NCBI GenBank assembly: GCA_020912385.1
Contig: CP087218.1
Span: 1,054,001 to 1,118,000, forward strand
DNA from: Neofusicoccum parvum
Lineage: Eukaryota; Ascomycota; Dothideomycetes; Botryosphaeriales; Botryosphaeriaceae
Reading direction: 5' to 3'
DNA: 64,000 nt
Part shown: positions 24,164-35,086 of the stretch, one piece after another
Position numbering within the stretch: the first letter of the stretch is position 1
Layout: every line of letters starts with the position of its first letter
Notes under the pieces: model-generated
Databases searched by the model: none
What the model saw: only the letters and a program-made list of their open reading frames with translations
Told to the model about the DNA's origin: nothing
Translations under genes and position numbers: made by a program

Positions 24164-25408
24164 CTACCCTCCCCACCCTGCCGCCCACGCAGCCGCCTCC
24201 TCAACACCAACCACCCTCTCCTCCACACACCCCCCAAACAACCCCGGCGCCCGCTCCACCAACAGGCACGCCAGCAGGTGCTTACACACCGGCGGCACCT
24301 GCCCCCCGCCGGCCCCTCGCCTCAACCCGCCAAAGCCAAACTGCCCCAAACCATCCTCACCCGCCCCCTCACCACCAGACTTGGCCGCCACACCATGACT
24401 CGAGCCCCCCTCCGCGGAGGCCGGCGGCGGCGACGGACTCGGCGCCGCCAAGCTCGCCGGAAAAGCCGCGAACGCGAAGGCCGGGCACGAGCAATTCCAA
24501 GCGGCGAGACGGACCTCGTACGACGACGGCGCGGACGGGCCCGAGTCGTGGGGACGATGAGCGTCGGCGTCGCCACGGCCGAAGCGCGATCGGTGGTGGT
24601 ACGGCTGGTGCTGCTGCTGGGCGGAGCGGACGTAGTACAGCGACGGAGTTGGGGGTACGGGCGGCGGCGGCGGTGGTGCTCGCTCGGCGGCGTGGTCGCG
24701 CTTGGCCGGCGTTGCCGATGCTGGGTAGGGCTCTGGAGCTGCGGGGTCTGCTGCAGACGGCGCGGGCGGTGGCTGAGGCGCGGTGGTGTTGATCGGCGCG
24801 CTGGCGCTGGCGCTGCTGCTGCTGCTGCTCCCACCATCACGGCGGCCGCTGGCTGTATCTGAGACTCCCACCGCGTTTGAGATCTCGACGCGTGATGACG
24901 TTGCTAGCGCCGCCGCCGCCGCTGCTTGGCCGTGCGATACGGTTTCCGCTGCAGCTACAGTGGTGCTGCCCGGGGCTGCGGTTGCGGTGGTTTGCTCTGC
25001 TTCACCAGCGCGCGCCGGCGGTGGCTGCGGCGGAGGCTGGCGCGGTCTGGCGACGAGGAAGCGCGTCACCAGTCCTCGGTCGAGCAGGTCCAGCGCCGGC
25101 AGCAGCTCGTTGGGGAACAAGACGTGCAGCGTGAGGAAGACGTTTCGGTCTTTACCCTGCAGGGCGCGGAGCGGGTTGGCGACGGAGGAGGCAGCTGCAG
25201 GAGCGGACGCGTTTGCTGAAGAAACGCGAGTCGTTGTGCCGTCTTCATGCGCTATGGCGCCATTGCCGCCGTCGCGACCGCAGGCGCTTCCCGGTAGCGA
25301 GGTGAGGAGGTCCGTCAGGAAGGCCCGCGGGGCTGGGAGAGGGCGCCTGGGCGCTTGCTGGCGCTGCTGTTCGAGCTCCTGCGCGGTTTCTTCGGCCTCA
25401 TGAGACAT
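24164..25408 (-). CDS. SWIM zinc-finger protein, candidate Sws1 (Shu complex)
   Basis: Intronless, 414 aa. The SWIM pattern CXC...CXH is formed by NCSCPAFAFAAF and PVCKHLLACLL near the C-terminus. Upstream, NVFLTLHVLFPNELLPALDL followed by LDRGLVTRFLV resembles the N-terminal helix pair of fungal Sws1-like proteins, which with Rad51 paralogs promote homologous recombination. The link to Sws1 is inference from this pattern. Between the helices and the finger, and again inside the finger between CXC and CXH (about 60 residues), the protein is filled with Pro/Ala/Ser/Gly low-complexity sequence. The GC-rich repeats create long shadow frames on the other strand. Confidence 0.7.
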   Translation of the reverse strand: MSHEAEETAQELEQQRQQAPRRPLPAPRAFLTDLLTSLPGSACGRDGGNGAIAHEDGTTTRVSSANASAPAAASSVANPLRALQGKDRNVFLTLHVLFPNELLPALDLLDRGLVTRFLVARPRQPPPQPPPARAGEAEQTTATAAPGSTTVAAAETVSHGQAAAAAALATSSRVEISNAVGVSDTASGRRDGGSSSSSSASASAPINTTAPQPPPAPSAADPAAPEPYPASATPAKRDHAAERAPPPPPPVPPTPSLYYVRSAQQQHQPYHHRSRFGRGDADAHRPHDSGPSAPSSYEVRLAAWNCSCPAFAFAAFPASLAAPSPSPPPASAEGGSSHGVAAKSGGEGAGEDGLGQFGFGGLRRGAGGGQVPPVCKHLLACLLVERAPGLFGGCVEERVVGVEEAAAWAAGWGG

Positions 25409-26004
25409 TTTGGCGGGGGTGGCGGCATGGCGGGGTGGGTTCGGCTGCGGCGGTGGCTTGTTGCTGCGTTGCGGGTTTCATGGTGATGAGGGTTGAGCAT
25501 GCGGATGGACTTGCGTCTGGAGTGTGCGCGCGGAGGACGGACGTGTTCGCGCGCACGCACGTGACCTGCCGTCGCCTGAAAACCACACGGATTAGGCAGT
25601 CTGCGTTTGCGCTCAGCCCGCTGCCTAAACTTCCTACAACGGCTAAAGCGGGCGGTCATCTATGCGACGCGACACGCGTTTCTTTCTGTTCACGGGCCCG
25701 GGCTGGTTGGGCAATAGCATTTCAGCTCGGGCAAAGTGCATGAGTGTTTGCGGCACGATTCTTGTTGGGGAAATAGCTTTCAGGGTCCGAATCAGTTTCG
25801 TTTTTGACTTTCGAATAGGCTCGCACCGACTGAGCTCTGGAAACCATCTTCGGCTTCTATAGAGGCTAACCGCCCGCTTCCAGCGCTGCCGCCTCACCCT
25901 CCCAGCCATTCCTCTGCGAAGCGGGGGCTGGAAGCTCTGGACACAACACCAATCCACCTGCACTGACGCTTTCCACAGCCACTCTGACGTGTGACCGAGC
26001 AGGC
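25409..26004. other. Intergenic region between SWIM gene and E1 gene
   Basis: 596 bp between the 5' end of the SWIM gene and the 3' end of the enolase-phosphatase gene, both on the minus strand. No gene or repeat recognised. Confidence 0.5.
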
Positions 26005-28773
26005 TCATGCTTTGGCCAGGAGCGGGATGTCCTTGAAGCTCGTGTGGACGGCAAAAGCCCTGCGATCGTCCTCCGACAGGGGCTCATTACCCGGACGGTC
26101 AATGACAAAAGACCTCATGCCGGCTTCGAGCGCAGCTTTGACCTCTGCATGATGCCAAGCGGTTAGACTTCCCATTCGCCCCAATAGGGTACAAACACAT
26201 ACCTTTTACGTTGTCACTCAGGAAGAGGATCTCATTGCACGGTTTCCCCAGAGCTTTCGCGATCGTCTCGTAGCTAGCGGCTTCCTGCTTGGGGCCGGCG
26301 TTCTGCGTGTCGAAGTAGTCGACGATCAGGCCGTTGATGTCCTCGCCGAGATAAGGACGGTGGACCGCGTGCTTGCTCTGCTGAACTCCGGGAAGTCGAG
26401 CCGGAGGATCGACTACAGGCTCGGACGCCTTAGGCTTCTTCGCTGGAGGCTCCTCGACGTCATCCGGCGCGTCTACCTTGGGCTCTTCACCGGGAGCTTC
26501 GTCAGACTTGCGCTTCTTCTCCGGGCTGTCCGCAACGTCGTCGCTGGCCGCTGCTTGGTTGGCATTCCCCTCCTCAGCAGTACCGACGTGGCCGAACAGA
26601 AGCTTCTGAGCGTCCACGCTTCCGGAAGAGAAGATGGCGATCTGTTTACCGTTGGCGTGCCACTCGCGCAGCTCAGGCACAACATCAGGGTACAGTGGCG
26701 CGACAAAAGCACCGGTATTCCAGCCGTTCCTCCAGAGATAACCTGCACACCATTGCGCGTGAGCTGGCTGGCCCACTGGGGTGCCCTCTTGGGCTGCCGA
26801 TCGGTGCTTGGGTGCGGGGGATATGCTGATGGCATTGCCCAAACCAGCCGGTGCCTTGGAGGTCACGCTGCAAACGGGCCGAAGTCGCAAACAACGCTAG
26901 CCCGATGCTCAGGCCGCCTGCCACGTATCCGCCCTATGCGCGTGTGACGGCATGCTGGTGACGGCTTACGTACCTTGCAACTTCTTCAGATAGGGGACCT
27001 TGGAGTCCTGCTCCATGAGATGGATCGCATAGTCGGAGAATGTTTTGGCCGACTTCTGCGCAATGCTGGGGAAGGCCTCGACGTAGCCCTTGAACTCGGC
27101 GTCGTCCCACCGCGCGGCTGCGGTCTCCGGGAGGACCTCAATTGCGTACGGAAACTGCTCAATCGCGTAAGCACTTTGTCACCGCAATCGTGGTATCTCA
27201 GCTGGTGCGACGCCACTTCTCCCCAACAACGTCGTGCACCGAGAAGTGAGGGGGTGCCCCAGGCCGTCCAACGATCCCGACGGCTCCGCGCATCAATGGC
27301 GACCGGTAAACTCCACCAGCTCCGCAGCATCTGTGCAACGAAGGCAGTCACAGTTGTTTATCACGAATTGCAGAGCGAGGACCCGAAGTTCCCGCGGGGC
27401 AATGCCTCCTTACATCTCGCATCTCGGTGCACGACAGGGGAATGAGGAAATTGATAACGAAAAGAGAAGAACTGATGACGGCACTATTGGACGGAGAAAT
27501 AAGGGGTGGTGCAATGCCCGGTCTCGCCCTCGGTGGAGCGTTTGGAAGCCGAATGATAGGCAATACGTCCTCGATAGGCCGTGTTTCCAGCCCATCAGAA
27601 ATCGGCGTAACCCGAAAATCCGATAAAACGTTGAGGCCACGAGTCGTTTCGTCAAGGGGTACGCGCTTGACGCGAAGCGAGTGCGAGGGTGCTCATGATC
27701 GTCGGCGTATTCGCGAGCAGCTTTGACCGTGGCCCTCTTCGCAGCAAGACCCTTGGCATTGCTTGATCCGAGCCAGGAAAAAGGAAAAGAAAAGAGAAGC
27801 GAATCATGAACGTCGTTTTACCTCCAGAAGGGTGGTGCAGCCGACGGATGGTGCGAGCATCCCTGCCTTTTGACAGGCCTGCGGTCGAACTGGTCATGGG
27901 CGGCTTGAAGCTTTCATCTAGATGCACAAGTGCATCAGAAAAAGTGCCAAAGCTGCCCGGATGAATGTTCCAACTCCACGTGCAGATGTGCTTGTTGAGA
28001 GCAGCCCGCACCAGCCATCAGCTGCACCACCCCGCCGTGCCTCGTGGAGGCCTGTTTCTACCACCCTTGCCAAGCACTGAGTAAGGCGACAGGCCTCCCG
28101 CTGGCTGTAGCAAGCCTAGACGAAACGGATCTGAGGTAGTGGCCGGGACGTCAAACACCCTCTTTGCCAAGACTCATGCATCCGGGCGAATAGTCCACGA
28201 ACGCGCGTCTGAATTGAAGGCTATGGAAGGTGAGTTCCGTTGCCGTTTCTTCGTTCTGTTCGCGGAAAGAGGGTGCCTGCCGTCATATGGGCGGTGTGAC
28301 GGTGTGGTAGGAATAGGTCTCCAGAGGTGGTGTGCTGGACAACGCTCGCAGCCCTTGGAGTCTTGCACGTGGGCGAAAGAGAAAAAGAGAAAAAACAGCC
28401 GGTGAGAAATCCCGGACGACGTGGAAAGAAGCCATTGAGATACGAATCAGCAAGGAAAGAGCTTACCAGGCGTTCCCTGACGAATGAGATGGAGCAGACG
28501 GTCCCCTCTGCGAGAAACCGGGTCAGCAACGGCCACGAAGACAGGCAGAACCCGCGGGCTGGACCACTGCGCGCAAGGCGGTTGAGCCGCACACGGCAGG
28601 CGCTTGCATGAAGCGCACGCAGTAGTCAAGCCTGGCGGGTGGTGGACGCCGAATGTCGGTGTGCGCTCGGGGTCTTCCGAAGTCGGGCGGCACGGAAAAT
28701 TTTTTGTCGCTGGGACAAAGAACGTACCGATGTCGAGGAGGACGGTGGTGACGTGCTGCAGGTCGTCCGCCAT
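26005..28773 (-). CDS. utr4: Enolase-phosphatase E1 (methionine salvage, Utr4)
   Basis: HAD-family enzyme that enolises and dephosphorylates 2,3-diketo-5-methylthiopentyl-1-phosphate in methionine salvage. 315 aa rebuilt from exons 28773-28728, 28507-28467, 27154-26974, 26742-26203 and 26144-26005. The catalytic DIEGT motif is split by intron 1 (GACATCG|AGGGGACC). Later motifs are EFKGYVEAFPSIAQKSAKTF, GYLWRNGWNTGAFVAPLYPD, IFSSGSVDAQKLLFGH (SSGS phosphate site), YFDTQNAGPKQEAASY and LFLSDNVKEVKAA. Two oddities: introns of 220, 1312 and 231 bp where neighbours have 45-120, and an acidic/basic insertion of about 72 residues after LLFGHV holding two NLS-like patches (EKKRKS, AKKPK). Usual family length is 220-260 aa, so the insertion explains the excess. 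All splice phases agree. Confidence 0.88.
27155..28466 (-). other. Unusually long intron 2 of the E1 gene, carrying an inverted-repeat element
   Basis: 1312 bp between donor GTAAGC (from 28466) and acceptor GAGCAG (ending 27155), against 45-120 bp for most introns here. It contains element copy 3 at 27897-27978. No open frame of protein character was seen inside it on either strand. Confidence 0.75.
27897..27978. mobile_element. Dispersed inverted-repeat element inside E1 intron (copy 3)
   Basis: 82 bp. The left arm (27897-27922) is diverged; the right arm (27956-27978) is well kept. The inner sequence GTGCCAAAGCTG before the right arm is shared with copy 8, placing both in one subgroup. Confidence 0.7.
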
Positions 28774-31700
28774 GCTGGAACAAAGGTGAAGTAGCAATTG
28801 ACGCGCGCGTGCACTCTCGAGGGATCCTCCGGGATCAACCGGCAGGCGTTGGCGTGGTGAAAGAGAGTGGGCGCTTCTATGGAGCATAGAAACTCGAATC
28901 GACTCCACACCTGAGATCTGCGTGCAGCCTCCGAAGACCCTCTGCGGGCCGACACGAGGCCGATCCGCAATCGGCAGCTCCAGGCTCCACCACGAGCATG
29001 GCAGCAGACAGCACCGCGCCGGCTAGTGCTGTGGCGCTCTGGCTTCGCGGGCGCGAGCAGCCTGCACAGGGCGGGTGCGCCGCTACTGCACAATATCCGG
29101 CAGTCACAGATACGGGCAGCAGATAGTGCACTTTCACAAAGTCGGTGTGCGCAGGCCAGGACTTTTCCGCACACTATGGGCAGTAGTTATACGGCGCGGC
29201 CAATACAGAGGTGCCAAAGGCACGAGTCTTGACCGCCAGGTTGCTGGCCTTCTCCTTGGGGCCAGAACGGCGTCCGCATGCACACGCCTGCATTAGCCGG
29301 CTCGCGCGGTGGCGAGACATTGGCTGCATAAGCGGCGCCGGTGCCTGCGTCCAGCGAACGGCATCGCGACGCGGCGTCGGCCAAGGCTGTCTGGCCTGGC
29401 CGGGAAAGAGACGCATCGCATGCCTGCGCCCGCGCAAGCTTCTCACTCTCGTCGCGACGGCTCCATGCTGACCGACATTTGCGGCGGCCGAACGGGCAAG
29501 GCGCGCGTCCCAGCACGGCCACGGCCGAGATTAACTGCAGCACGCGGCGCGAGTCTTTGCGGGAGCTTGAGCTTGATGGTGTGCGCCTGTCTCCACATCC
29601 CGCAGCGCGTCTACCCGCGCAGACGCCCCTGGGAGGCACGACTCGTGAAGCTCTGTCGCCGCCGTGCGCGCAGCGTGTGCAGCCGAGACGAGAGGCCGGA
29701 GATGCTTTCATCTCCTGTTGGGGGCTGCTGCACGCGAGCCGCTTGGACGCCCGCGGTGGATCAAACAGCAGCGCCCGGGGCGGCACAGCAAGCGGGCTGT
29801 GGGCGTTCGGCGGGCAGGCGGGCGCGCGCAGCTCGATGGCGGGCGATGGCGACGGCGACGGTCGCCTGAGGCATTCCGGCCACTCTCGACCGCGCCGGGC
29901 CAGCGTTATTGTGCGACATGTGCCACACCGAGCCGGCGCGCCGGCGTGGTCGCGAGAGAGGGTGTGCCGGCGATGGCATGACCGGCAGGGCCTTCGTCAC
30001 CGAGACAAAGGCGGGCGGCGTCTGACGTCGATCACGGCGCTTTGCGGACCCTTCAGCTGTTATTTTGGGTGGAGCCACGGGACATCGTTATTTGCAGCCA
30101 AGGCAAGGAGCACACGGCCGAGGGCGTTTCATCAGCAGGGATGCGCTCTCTGTCGGTTTCAGGACGCCGGGGAGCAGCTGGGAAGAAAGCGGGGAGCCCA
30201 GCGCGCCAGACTGCCCAGCGGGCGGCACACGTAATGGCGCGGGCACGCACTCAGCGCGCTGCTGCGCGTGCTGCAGACGGGCGACGTTGCCGGAGCGGCC
30301 AGCGCGGCGGAGCGCGCCCGGGCGGGCCTGGGTGGCGACGCTTCGATCCGGTTCTACGAGCTGCGAGGGTGCGCGGCCGGGGCGCTGGCGGTTGGCTGGA
30401 TGCGTGCCAGGGCCGCGCTTCCTTGCGCTAGACGCTGCCACGTTCGCGTGACGAGCCCTGGGGCAGCTTCCTGGCACGCTAGGCCCAGCGCGGCGCGGGG
30501 CCCGTGCGCGGCGCGCTGGGGGGGCGCCCGGGGGCCGGCGGCAGCGGCCAATCGAGGCCGGGCGCGCGCAGCGTCGATGGCTGTGCCCTGTATTAACGGC
30601 GGTCGTCCCTACAACAAGCCGGCCCTCTCCTGTCTGCGTCGACCCCATACCTCCCAGCCCAGCTCCGCGCCCTCGCCATGTCCTAACCTCGAGCCAAGCT
30701 TCGCTCCTGTCGTTGCGTCCATCGCCCGTCACTGCAGCATTCCTCTCTCCCCGCCGGTTGCCCCCTGCGACTCCCTCCGCATTCCACCCTCGCCGCGCCT
30801 GCCTATCGCCCGCCTGCGCACGCTGCACCCGCCCCGACGAAGCGACCACAACAATAGCTGCGACGGCTCATCTCTCCGCCGACCTCCGCGCTCCTCTACG
30901 CCCGCTCCCAACACCACCTGCTCCGTCTCCACCCCCGAGTGACTCACTGCATTGGCCGTTGCCGCCCGCCGGACCCACGACGACGACTCATCTCGAGCTT
31001 TGACCTCCTGCCTCGCGTCATCACCACAGCCGGATGCTCTGAGCCACGCCGACGACAGTCCAGCCGTCCGTCACGCCACACCCACCACTACATCAACCCG
31101 CCAGCTCCCAGAGTCCGCCCTTTGATGGTACAAGCGATCAAAGCACACTCGAAAGCCACCCACCCCGCTCCAGGCAGCATCGTCGCCCCGTCGGTCCCGC
31201 TGCTCCCAGCACCCCACGAGGCCCGGCTCTCGTCTCGACCACCCTCCTCGCCGCCAGACACCACACTCCACCGTCAATTCTGAGTGTCGGGTAGATCTTC
31301 CGGTCTCTCCCTACGTGCCACGACTTCTTCCTTCCGCTTCTTTCTTTACGCAGCGAGCTCTTGCGATTCTTTCGACTTATCGGTTCCGGTCTCGGCTCTC
31401 GACTTCTTTCCTCAGCACAACGGCTATCGATCCTACCACGGCCACCGACGACCTCTCCGGTTCCCTTTCCTACACTCGTTGATTCGGGTTCACCCATATT
31501 CCGATCTAATCTATCAAATGCCAACAACCACACTCCTTCCTTTTCCTTGCCTCTAAACCCTCCCGCGGTTCCACCTCTCGACTCGACCTCTCCTCCTCTG
31601 TGCATATTCCGATTACGACACTATACCACCTGAGCGACACGGTGTTCTTGCTTTCCAAGCGCCTTACGAAACCTACAATTACTGTTACTGCAAAAAAAAG

Positions 31701-31939
31701 CTACTCGACTCTCGGATTTCCTATCTACAACTATCTATTCTGTATCATTCTTACCAGGTCCCTTACGCCTTCGCACTAAAAGCACCATAGATCTGGCTTT
31801 TCTTGCTTCTGGAGCGGATTGTCGGCTTGTTCTTCTACGACTCGATTCTTGGCGGAGTCTTCTACATTCTTCCGACATCCCGACTTTGCTGTACGATTCT
31901 CCTCGTCGGCCCAATTCCTCATCCTAATACCTTTTGGAA
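28774..31939. other. Long gene-empty region upstream of the kinase, with pyrimidine-rich leader
   Basis: About 3.2 kb. The first 1.8 kb is GC-rich and its open frames on both strands are low-complexity without recognisable motifs. From about 30650 the plus strand becomes strongly pyrimidine-rich, as expected for a long 5' leader of the kinase. Small upstream open frames include ATG-TCC-TAA at 30678-30686 and ATG-CTC-TGA at 31034-31042, plus longer ones from 31123 and 31517. Confidence 0.5.
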
Positions 31940-33934
31940 ATGGAGTGCATGCGCAATCAATTCAAGGATGGCGTACTTCTGGACGGACGCTTTGAGACGC
32001 TCTCCGCTCTCAACCACGGTTCCTTTGGCCTAGTCTTCATGGCCAAGGACCACCTTACTGGAGAGAATGTTGCCGTCAAGTGCTTGACCAAGACTTCGGA
32101 CGCTAATGTCTGCCCGTCGGCCTTTGCTATCGACGAGCGCTCCGAGGAGCTCGCTATCCACCGCAAGCTCAGCTCCCACCCGAACGTTGTCAACCTCATC
32201 CACACTTTCCAGAGTGAGCACCACTTCTACCTTGTCCTCGAGCTTTGCCCGAATGGCGATCTCTACGAAGCCATTCGTCTTGGCCGCGGTCCCTTGGAGA
32301 CGGAGCATGTCCGCGACTTCATGCTTCAGCTGATCTCAGCTATCGAGTTCATGCACTCCAATGGCATCTACCACCGTGACATCAAGCCTGAGAACATCTT
32401 CCTCACTCAGGATGGTAGCATGAAGCTTGGCGATTTCGGTCTCGCGACCACCGACGAATGGTCGTACGAGGGTGCCGTCGGTAGCGACCGCTACATGGCT
32501 CCGGAGCAGTACGATTGTGGTACCAATGGCTACTCGCCTGCCAAGGCTGACATCTGGGCGGTCGGCATCTGCCTGCTCAATGTCTTGTTCTCCCGCAACC
32601 CCTTCGCTACTCCGACCCCTTCGGACCCTCTCTTCCGCGATTTCGCTAGCGATCGCCAGTCTTTGTTCGATGTCTTCCCCAACATGTCTCAGGATACCTT
32701 TGAGATCCTGATGCACTGCCTTGCCATCGACCCCGAGAACCGTTCGCTTAGCGCTGTCCGCAAGGCTCTCGACCGCGTCATCTCTTTCACGACAGATGAC
32801 GAGTCGCTTGACGAGTTCTGCAACGATGATTGCGACATCATCGGAGCCACTGCCAACCGCGAGCCCCTTCGTACACCTTCGGTCAGCACTGCCAACCTTA
32901 CTCAGGACGGTGCTTTCCCATGGGCCAAGGCTCTTGCGATGACTCCTCCGCAGCCGGTTCGCCAGCTTTCCACCATCCACGATGTGGACAGGTACTCGGA
33001 GGACTTGTTTGCCGAGTCCGAGCGTACCGAGGGAGAATGGTGCTCGTTCAAGCCTGAACGCTCGTCGATTGTCTCGTTCGTCGACTCTGGCCTTGGCATC
33101 TCGTTGCAGTCGAACGATGGCACGAAGGCTCGTTCCATCAAGAACACTTCATCGAGGCCAATGGCAATCCCTGGTTCGATGCCCACTAGGCCCATGCCGA
33201 ACATGGCATCGGTCTTTGGGGGCAAGCAGGATCTGGTATCCAAGAGCTGGAGCGACCTTTGGGACGAGGAGGAAGAGGAGAACCTTGGTGGCATTGAGAA
33301 CGCGTTCCAGGACAAGCTTGGCTTCAAGGAGCGCGTCTGGAGCCACGAGACGGGCTCTGGCCGCACGACGCCCCGGGCTGGGCTGACTGAGATGAAGGAC
33401 CCTGCTAGCATCCACAACAGCAGGAACCGCAGCCCGCCGGCGGCACCGCGGAGTGTCGTCAGCGAGCAGACGGGCTTCATCTTTGAAGACCTCCAGCACC
33501 AGCCGGCCGACCACAAGGAGCAGCGGAAGCCTATTGTTGTGCACGTGCAACACAAGACGGACGCGGCCAACCAGGCGGCTGGACCCCGCTACTCTCCACC
33601 GAAGAAGCGTTCGGGCTTCGACATGACGGAGAAGTGGGCGGCGCTGGGTGATCGCAGGCGAGCTCAGCCAACACCGGAGAAGCCGAAGGCATCGGCGACG
33701 ATGCAGTCTCCGAATTTCAAGCAACAGAAGCGCAGCAGAGCATTGAGTTGGAAGCGGGGTATCGGACTGGGACATCACAACTTTCATGGACTTGATTTTG
33801 GCGTTGGGAAGGGACAGTATCAGGGATATCAGGAGTGGAGTTTGAGCAGGGATTGGCGCCATCACGCAAACAACAGCAGCGACGACATCGGCGACCTTGA
33901 GTGGGTTGGAGGTTGGAACGACCTCCACTTGTAG
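31940..33934 (+). CDS. Serine/threonine protein kinase, Ran1/Ksp1-like
   Basis: Intronless, 664 aa. The kinase domain covers about residues 15-290: glycine loop GSFGLVFMAKD, lysine in VAVKCL, catalytic loop YHRDIKPENIFL, DFG (LGDFGLATTDEW), and an activation segment ending YMAPEQYD. The sequence around ICLLNVLFSRNPF is typical of the fungal Ran1/Pat1, Ksp1, Sks1 and Vhs1 group, which control the switch between growth and mating, filamentation or nutrient response. The C-terminal 370 residues are mostly disordered, with an acidic stretch (WDEEEEENLGG) and several basic patches. ATG 31940 is chosen over Met4, which gives nearly the same product. Flanking empty regions of over 3 kb on each side suggest complex regulation. 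Confidence 0.88.
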   Translation: MECMRNQFKDGVLLDGRFETLSALNHGSFGLVFMAKDHLTGENVAVKCLTKTSDANVCPSAFAIDERSEELAIHRKLSSHPNVVNLIHTFQSEHHFYLVLELCPNGDLYEAIRLGRGPLETEHVRDFMLQLISAIEFMHSNGIYHRDIKPENIFLTQDGSMKLGDFGLATTDEWSYEGAVGSDRYMAPEQYDCGTNGYSPAKADIWAVGICLLNVLFSRNPFATPTPSDPLFRDFASDRQSLFDVFPNMSQDTFEILMHCLAIDPENRSLSAVRKALDRVISFTTDDESLDEFCNDDCDIIGATANREPLRTPSVSTANLTQDGAFPWAKALAMTPPQPVRQLSTIHDVDRYSEDLFAESERTEGEWCSFKPERSSIVSFVDSGLGISLQSNDGTKARSIKNTSSRPMAIPGSMPTRPMPNMASVFGGKQDLVSKSWSDLWDEEEEENLGGIENAFQDKLGFKERVWSHETGSGRTTPRAGLTEMKDPASIHNSRNRSPPAAPRSVVSEQTGFIFEDLQHQPADHKEQRKPIVVHVQHKTDAANQAAGPRYSPPKKRSGFDMTEKWAALGDRRRAQPTPEKPKASATMQSPNFKQQKRSRALSWKRGIGLGHHNFHGLDFGVGKGQYQGYQEWSLSRDWRHHANNSSDDIGDLEWVGGWNDLHL

Positions 33935-34614
33935 TTCGGCTTTCCTCCATACGTGCGTGAGGGCAGTAGTGACTGGAGCTACGGCATGCATGGTTAAGGG
34001 AAATCAGGGGCTTGAACTCGTATCTTCGCATTGGTAGTAGGCCGTTGCGACAACTAGAATGCAAGATTTACCCGCTCAGACAAGGCGACCCAGTGCGACG
34101 TGAGATGCAGGCCGGAAGCGGGTTAGGGGCGGGCGGGGTTGGTGGCCGCCGCGGGGCCTGCTCTTGTCATGATGCAGGAACTCGCGGCCGGGCTCGAACA
34201 GGACGGCTGTGTCTATTTTCTGCACTAACCGCGTCCAGGGTCCCTGCACACGTGCGGTTCGTTTTCGCGCGCGCTCGCCGCTCGGTTGCTGCGGAACGCG
34301 GCCCAAGGTGTTGACTGGCTCTGCGGCCTCTGGCGCCAACCCGACCCTGAACTCTGCGCGCCAAACCATGGGACGGCGGAGGCCAATGACAGCTACCTGA
34401 TAGCAGATCCGCCTAGCGCGCAGAGACGCTCCGCTCCAGCCTCCTGGCGCCCTGGTCCTGCCATTTCCCGCGCCCGTGGCGTCTGGAGGGCAGTCTTCCG
34501 TGCCGCCGCTAAGCCCAAGCGCTGGCTGGGGTCCCGGCGATGGCCTGGCCTGGCAGACGCGATGGATGGAGGCTGCGCCTGGTCCGGGCCAGAGCTGCGG
34601 CATTCGAGGGTCGT

Positions 34615-34642
34615 GGCAGGCTGGCAGGCTGGCAGGCTGGCA
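34615..34642. repeat. Short tandem repeat, 3.5 x 8 bp (GGCAGGCT)
   Basis: Perfect tandem copies of GGCAGGCT ending in GGCA. No gene overlaps it. Confidence 0.85.
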
Positions 34643-35071
34643 CGGCGATGGAAAGGCAATCGCAGCCTCGTCGCCCGATCGACGAGAGGCCCGCGGGGAG
34701 GGTCGAAAGGGAGAGACATGCTTCCCTTTTCCGTCGCCTGCGCGTTGACCGGTTGGCCGTCCACCCGCTTCTCAGCCTTGTGGGGGGAGTGGGCTGTTTC
34801 CTGTTTCCCGTCACGTTGCTGTCTCCCCAAAGTCTCATGTCTCACTATCTCTCCGCGCCAGTCGTGCGTCGTCGTCATCCCTTGCGTCGGTCTATCAGTC
34901 AATCACACGGCCTCCGCCCCGTGCCACAGGACAAATTCCCCTCTCGATCTGCTGGCGTGCACCGTCATTCAAAACCCGCTCCGGCTGACACCAACGCTAG
35001 TTTCGGATCCGCGCTCCCGTCTGTACGTGTACCGTTGTGTCGTTTGCCCTCTCCCTCCTCGTCCCTCCGCG

Positions 35072-35086
35072 CTCTCTCTCTCTCTC
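35072..35086. repeat. CT microsatellite
   Basis: Uninterrupted CT run of 15 nt in GC-rich intergenic DNA. Confidence 0.8.

Noticed and set aside
23936..24862. Plus-strand open frame of over 300 codons
   Set aside because: It is the complement of the SWIM protein gene; the peptide is Arg/Pro/Gly composition artefact without motifs.
29187..30431. Overlapping long open frames on both strands upstream of the kinase
   Set aside because: GC-rich composition opens all frames; none shows domain motifs or plausible splice structure.
33985..34080. tRNA-like stretch on the minus strand with a GTTCAAGC box
   Set aside because: The T-stem flanking the TTCAAGC loop does not pair (ACGAG against CCCTG) and the acceptor stem has mismatches; no consistent cloverleaf forms.
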